From positions 1 through 16,539 of the forward strand of contig CATOKC010000076.1 in NCBI GenBank assembly GCA_951800675.1: DNA of 16,539 nucleotides. Direction: 5' to 3'. Origin of the DNA: an uncultured Oscillibacter sp. (GTDB lineage: Bacteria > Bacillota_A > Clostridia > Oscillospirales > Oscillospiraceae). Position numbers and translations under genes: made by a program. Below the pieces are notes generated by a model. The model had not been told where the DNA came from. It was given only the letters and a program-made list of their open reading frames with translations, and searched no databases. How positions within the stretch are numbered: position 1 is the first letter of the stretch; every line of letters begins with the position of its first letter. Below, one piece after another: positions 13,645 through 16,539 of the stretch.

Positions 13645-14670
13645 ATGAAAGAACAGTTGGAAGCCATTCGCCAAGGCGCACTGGAGGCCATCGCCTCCGC
13701 CCAGGAGGTCGCCGGACTGGAGGCCATTCGGGTCAAGTACTTGGGCAAGAAGGGCGAGCTCACCGCCGTCTTAAAGCAGATGGGCGGCCTCTCCGCCGAG
13801 CTTCGGCCCGTTATGGGCCAGCTGGCCAACGATGTGCGCTCCAGCCTGGAGCGGGCCATTGAGTCTCAGTCCGGCGTCCTCTCCCAAAAGGCTTTGGAGG
13901 CCAAGCTGGCGGCGGAGGCCGTGGACGTGACCATCCCCGGAAAAAAGCCCCCCCTGGGCCACAAGCACCCCATGTATTCCGTCCTGGACGAGATGAAGGA
14001 AATCTTCCTGAACATGGGCTTTGAGATCATGGACGGCCCGGAGATCGAGCAGGCGGACTACAACTTCACCAAGCTCAACGCCCCGGAGAACCACCCCTCC
14101 CGGGACTGGACGGACACCTTTTATCTGACGGAGGACTCCTCCGTCCTCCTCCGCTCCCAGACTTCCCCCATGCAGATTCGGGCCATGGAGGGCTATGGCG
14201 TGCCCATCCGCATGATCTCCGCCGGGCGGGTGTACCGCAAGGACGAGGTGGACGCCACCCACTCCCCCATGTTCCACCAGATCGAGGGATTGGTGGTGGA
14301 CAAGGGCATCACCATGGCGGACCTCAAGGGGACGCTGAACGCCGTTATCCGGGAAATCTACGGCCCGGAGACCGTCACCCGCTTCCGCCCCCACCACTTC
14401 CCCTTCACGGAGCCCAGCTGCGAGGTGGACATCCAGTGCTACAAGTGCGGCGGAAAGGGCTGCCCCACCTGCAAGGGCGAGGGCTGGATTGAGATCCTGG
14501 GGGCGGGCATGGTCCACCCCAAGGTGCTGCGAAACTGCGGCGTGGACCCGGAGGAATACTCCGGCTTCGCTTTCGGCATGGGCCTGGAGCGGCTGGCTTT
14601 GGGCCGGTACAAAATCAGCGACATGCGGCTGATCTTTGAAAACGACATCCGCTTCCTGGAGCAGTTCTAA
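13645..14670 (+). CDS. pheS: Phenylalanyl-tRNA synthetase alpha subunit
   Basis: PheS carries the class II catalytic core that charges tRNA-Phe, acting as an alpha2-beta2 complex with PheT. The 341-residue product has the N-terminal coiled-coil (about 1-95) that contacts tRNA. Motif 2 is seen as S-A-G-R-V-Y-R-K-D-E-V-D-A-T-H-S-P-M-F-H-Q-I-E-G (192-215), the zinc-ribbon-like C-Y-K-C-G-G-K-G-C-P-T-C at 265-276 and motif 3 as G-F-A-F-G-M-G-L-E-R-L-A-L (307-319). The ATG has AAGGAG 9 bases upstream. It lies in the T-box operon after the deacetylase and is separated from pheT by a small Imm51-like gene, whereas pheS and pheT are usually adjacent. Confidence 0.98.
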   Translation: MKEQLEAIRQGALEAIASAQEVAGLEAIRVKYLGKKGELTAVLKQMGGLSAELRPVMGQLANDVRSSLERAIESQSGVLSQKALEAKLAAEAVDVTIPGKKPPLGHKHPMYSVLDEMKEIFLNMGFEIMDGPEIEQADYNFTKLNAPENHPSRDWTDTFYLTEDSSVLLRSQTSPMQIRAMEGYGVPIRMISAGRVYRKDEVDATHSPMFHQIEGLVVDKGITMADLKGTLNAVIREIYGPETVTRFRPHHFPFTEPSCEVDIQCYKCGGKGCPTCKGEGWIEILGAGMVHPKVLRNCGVDPEEYSGFAFGMGLERLALGRYKISDMRLIFENDIRFLEQF

Positions 14671-14690
14671 GGAAACGGGGGAAGTTGAGC

Positions 14691-15050
14691 ATGGCGGATT
14701 ATGTATCGGTTTTCACCTACAAAAACAATGTGAGCCTTATGCTCCAGGCCAGCGACGAACCGGTGATGGCCCTGGGGGAGAAGCTGGGGGCCCTCTGCCC
14801 GGACGCCTATATGAACGGCTACAACTGGGAGGCCCTGCTCCGGTACTATCTGGAGAAACACGCCCCGGACATTCTGGAGGGAATGGATCCGGACCCGGAG
14901 GCGGACATGTACGAGGCCCACTGGCCCCTGACCCCGGAAAACGAGGCGAAGGCCAAGCGCTTTGAGGAAATTATCCGCTCCCTGATGGAGCATGAGGAAG
15001 AGCTCTGCCGCCTCGTTCAGGAAGAGGGCGGCGAAATCGAGTGGGACTGA
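14691..15050 (+). CDS. Small Imm51-like protein between pheS and pheT
   Basis: The 119-residue acidic product resembles the Imm51 immunity-protein family in pattern: a start with F-T-Y-K-N-N-V-S-L-M-L, a helix up to the aromatic centre N-G-Y-N-W-E-A-L-L-R-Y-Y-L, then D-P-E-A-D-M-Y-E-A and a long charged C-terminal helix. Imm51 members are known mainly as immunity proteins in polymorphic toxin loci, but single copies occur in housekeeping surroundings. I chose the ATG at 14691, with GGGGGA 8 bases upstream; an in-frame TTG at 14685 would add two residues. It begins 20 bases after pheS and ends 33 bases before pheT, with no promoter or terminator on either side, so it is co-transcribed with the synthetase. 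No toxin gene is seen. The family assignment is from memory of the pattern and needs a profile search. Confidence 0.75.
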   Translation: MADYVSVFTYKNNVSLMLQASDEPVMALGEKLGALCPDAYMNGYNWEALLRYYLEKHAPDILEGMDPDPEADMYEAHWPLTPENEAKAKRFEEIIRSLMEHEEELCRLVQEEGGEIEWD

Positions 15051-15083
15051 CCGCTCACTTTCACAGGAAAGAGGAGTTACGAT

Positions 15084-16539
15084 ATGAAACTATCCCGTAA
15101 ATGGTTACAAGAATTTGTGGACATCGGCCCGGTCGGCGACCGGGACTTCGCCGAGGCCATGACCATCTCCGGCTCTAAGGTGGAGGTCACAGAGGACCTG
15201 GGGGCGGAGATCGCAAACGTTGTCGCGGGCCGCGTCAAGGAGATGGAGCGTCATCCCGACAGCGACCATATGTGGGTCTGTCAGGTGGACATTGGGGAAC
15301 AGGAGCTGGTCCAGATCGTCACCGGGGCCTGGAACATCCACAAGGGGGACCTGGTCCCCGTGGCCAAGCACAACTCCACCCTCCCCGGCGGCAAAAAAAT
15401 CACCCGGGGCAAGCTGCGGGGCGTGCTGTCCGACGGCATGATGTGCGGCCTTCATGAGCTGGGCCTGGACGAGCGGGATTTCCCCTATGCCGCCGTCACC
15501 GCCGCCGCCCTGCTGAACGACTATAAGCCCATAGACCCGGAAAAGCCCTCCATCCCGGCGGACATCCAGCCGGGGCACAAGCTCTTCGGGCCGGTGGTCT
15601 GTGCCCGGGTGGACCTGGTGACGCACAACGGCGGGGGACACTGGACCTTTGCTTTGGACTGGGGCGAAGGCAGCGGAAGCGTCCACAACGTCCGCCTCCA
15701 GAATATCCACCAGGGGGATCTGGTGGCCTACAACACCAAAACCCAATCCATCTGCACCCTGGCGGACCTCCACGCGGAGCAGAAGGAGTTCCCCCACTGC
15801 ATCCCCGACGGCATTTTTGTCCTCTACGAGGACTGCAAACCCGGGGACGATATTAAGCCCGTCATCGGCGCGGACGATCATGTGGTGGAGTTTGAAATCA
15901 CGCCCAACCGGCCCGACTGCCTCAGCGTCATCGGCCTGGCCCGGGAGGTCTCCGCCACCTTCGACAAGCCCATGAAGTTCCACGAGCCCGTGGTGAAGGG
16001 CTGCCCCGAGGACGCGGACAACCCCCTGGCCCGCTCCCTGCCGGAGCTCCTGGACGTGGAGACCCCGGACCCGGACCTCTGTCCCCGGTACACCGCCCGG
16101 ATGGTGCGGAACGTAAGGATCGGCCCCTCCCCCAAGTGGATGCGGGAGCGGCTCCGCTCCAGCGGCGTCCGGCCCATCAACAACATTGTGGACATCACCA
16201 ACTATGTGATGCTGGAATACGGCCAGCCCATGCACGCCTTCGACTACCGCTATGTCAAGGGCGGAAAAATCGTGGTTCGCCGGGCCCGGACCGGCGAGGA
16301 GCTGACCACCCTGGACGGCAATCTCCGAAAGCTGACGCCGGACATGCTGGTCATTGCCGACGATACCCGGGCCGTGGGCCTTGCGGGCGTCATGGGCGGA
16401 CTGAACAGCGAGATTGTGGCGGACACCGCGGACGTGGTCTTTGAATCCGCCAACTTCGAGGGCAGCTGCATCCGGAAAACCGCCCTGGCCCTGGGGATGC
16501 GGACGGAGGCCTCCGCCAAGTTTGAAAAGGGCCTGGATA
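15084..16539 (+). CDS. pheT: Phenylalanyl-tRNA synthetase beta subunit, 3' end outside window, with an inserted domain
   Basis: The frame from the ATG at 15084 (GAGGAG 7 bases upstream) stays open to the window end, giving 485 residues of an expected 800 or more. It starts M-K-L-S-R-K-W-L-Q-E-F-V-D. The tRNA-binding OB-fold follows at about 44-132, with V-V-A-G-R-V, H-P-D-S-D, N-I-H-K-G-D-L-V and L-R-G-V-L-S-D-G-M-M-C. The B3/B4 editing region is recognisable from F-E-I-T-P-N-R-P-D-C-L (270-280) and the B5 start near the end. Between E-L-G-L-D-E-R-D-F-P-Y (125-135) and P-D-G-I-F-V-L (241-247), where most PheT proteins go straight on, about 100 extra residues are present. They resemble the preceding OB-fold, including N-I-H-Q-G-D-L-V at 207-214. 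The insertion is in frame and uses the same codon style, so it is not a frameshift. Confidence 0.97.
   Translation, partial: MKLSRKWLQEFVDIGPVGDRDFAEAMTISGSKVEVTEDLGAEIANVVAGRVKEMERHPDSDHMWVCQVDIGEQELVQIVTGAWNIHKGDLVPVAKHNSTLPGGKKITRGKLRGVLSDGMMCGLHELGLDERDFPYAAVTAAALLNDYKPIDPEKPSIPADIQPGHKLFGPVVCARVDLVTHNGGGHWTFALDWGEGSGSVHNVRLQNIHQGDLVAYNTKTQSICTLADLHAEQKEFPHCIPDGIFVLYEDCKPGDDIKPVIGADDHVVEFEITPNRPDCLSVIGLAREVSATFDKPMKFHEPVVKGCPEDADNPLARSLPELLDVETPDPDLCPRYTARMVRNVRIGPSPKWMRERLRSSGVRPINNIVDITNYVMLEYGQPMHAFDYRYVKGGKIVVRRARTGEELTTLDGNLRKLTPDMLVIADDTRAVGLAGVMGGLNSEIVADTADVVFESANFEGSCIRKTALALGMRTEASAKFEKGLD

Noticed and set aside
12454..13681. Frames through the T-box region and the deacetylase (312 codons plus, 402 codons minus)
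   Set aside because: They run through the riboswitch, terminator and a well-supported gene in other frames, and have no family features.
15105..16235. 376-codon minus-strand frame opposite pheT
   Set aside because: It is the antisense shadow of pheT, whose plus-strand frame runs open to the window end with clear family motifs.

Overview
The window reads as a chromosomal housekeeping segment of a high-GC, Gram-positive-type anaerobe of the class Clostridia, most like the gut Oscillospiraceae (Flavonifractor/Oscillibacter relatives). The reasons are AGGAGG-type ribosome binding sites, sigma-A-type promoters, a T-box riboswitch, a BlaI/BlaR1-type pair, a fused NAD(P)HX repair enzyme, an EndoA/MazF toxin, YmdB, NrdR and a pheS-pheT operon. 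The genus-level placement is inference from gene content and composition; no marker such as rRNA is present. I see no insertion sequence, prophage, CRISPR array, tRNA or rRNA.

Layout. (1) 1-665: 3' end of a secreted protein with a Big2/Ig-like and an SH3b domain, closed by a strong hairpin terminator shared with the convergent operon. (2) 793-4262, minus strand: a BlaI-family repressor and a very long BlaR1-like membrane metallopeptidase, overlapping by 4 bases. They are driven by a near-consensus promoter that carries two copies of an imperfect-palindrome operator. (3) 4404-6652, plus strand: nnr (epimerase plus dehydratase) and a small lipoprotein. (4) 6653-7761: a long, apparently folded leader, a mazF toxin gene with no antitoxin gene beside it, and a small secreted protein. 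(5) 7838-9008: a protein of unknown function, then nrdR with its own promoter and folded leader, closed by a strong terminator. (6) 9111-11736: ymdB, a tiny membrane-protein ORF, a YbaK/ProX-type deacylase and a YhaO/SbcD-type nuclease without its usual ATPase partner. (7) 12014-12355: rplS with its own promoter and terminator. (8) 12400-16539: a T-box leader, a secreted polysaccharide deacetylase, pheS, a small Imm51-like protein and pheT, which runs off the window.

How the genes work together. The last operon is the most interesting. A T-box whose acceptor-binding bulge fits a tRNA with discriminator A, and which has a candidate Phe specifier codon, controls both phenylalanyl-tRNA synthetase subunits. 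Two unexpected genes are embedded with them: an exported deacetylase and an immunity-protein-like gene. PheT itself carries an extra segment of about 100 residues that looks like a diverged second copy of its tRNA-binding OB-fold. The blaI-blaR1 pair appears to regulate itself and has no beta-lactamase nearby; its roughly 700-residue C-terminal part is not obviously a penicillin-binding sensor. The mazF and nrdR leaders have long complementary arms that could make them cis-regulatory RNAs.
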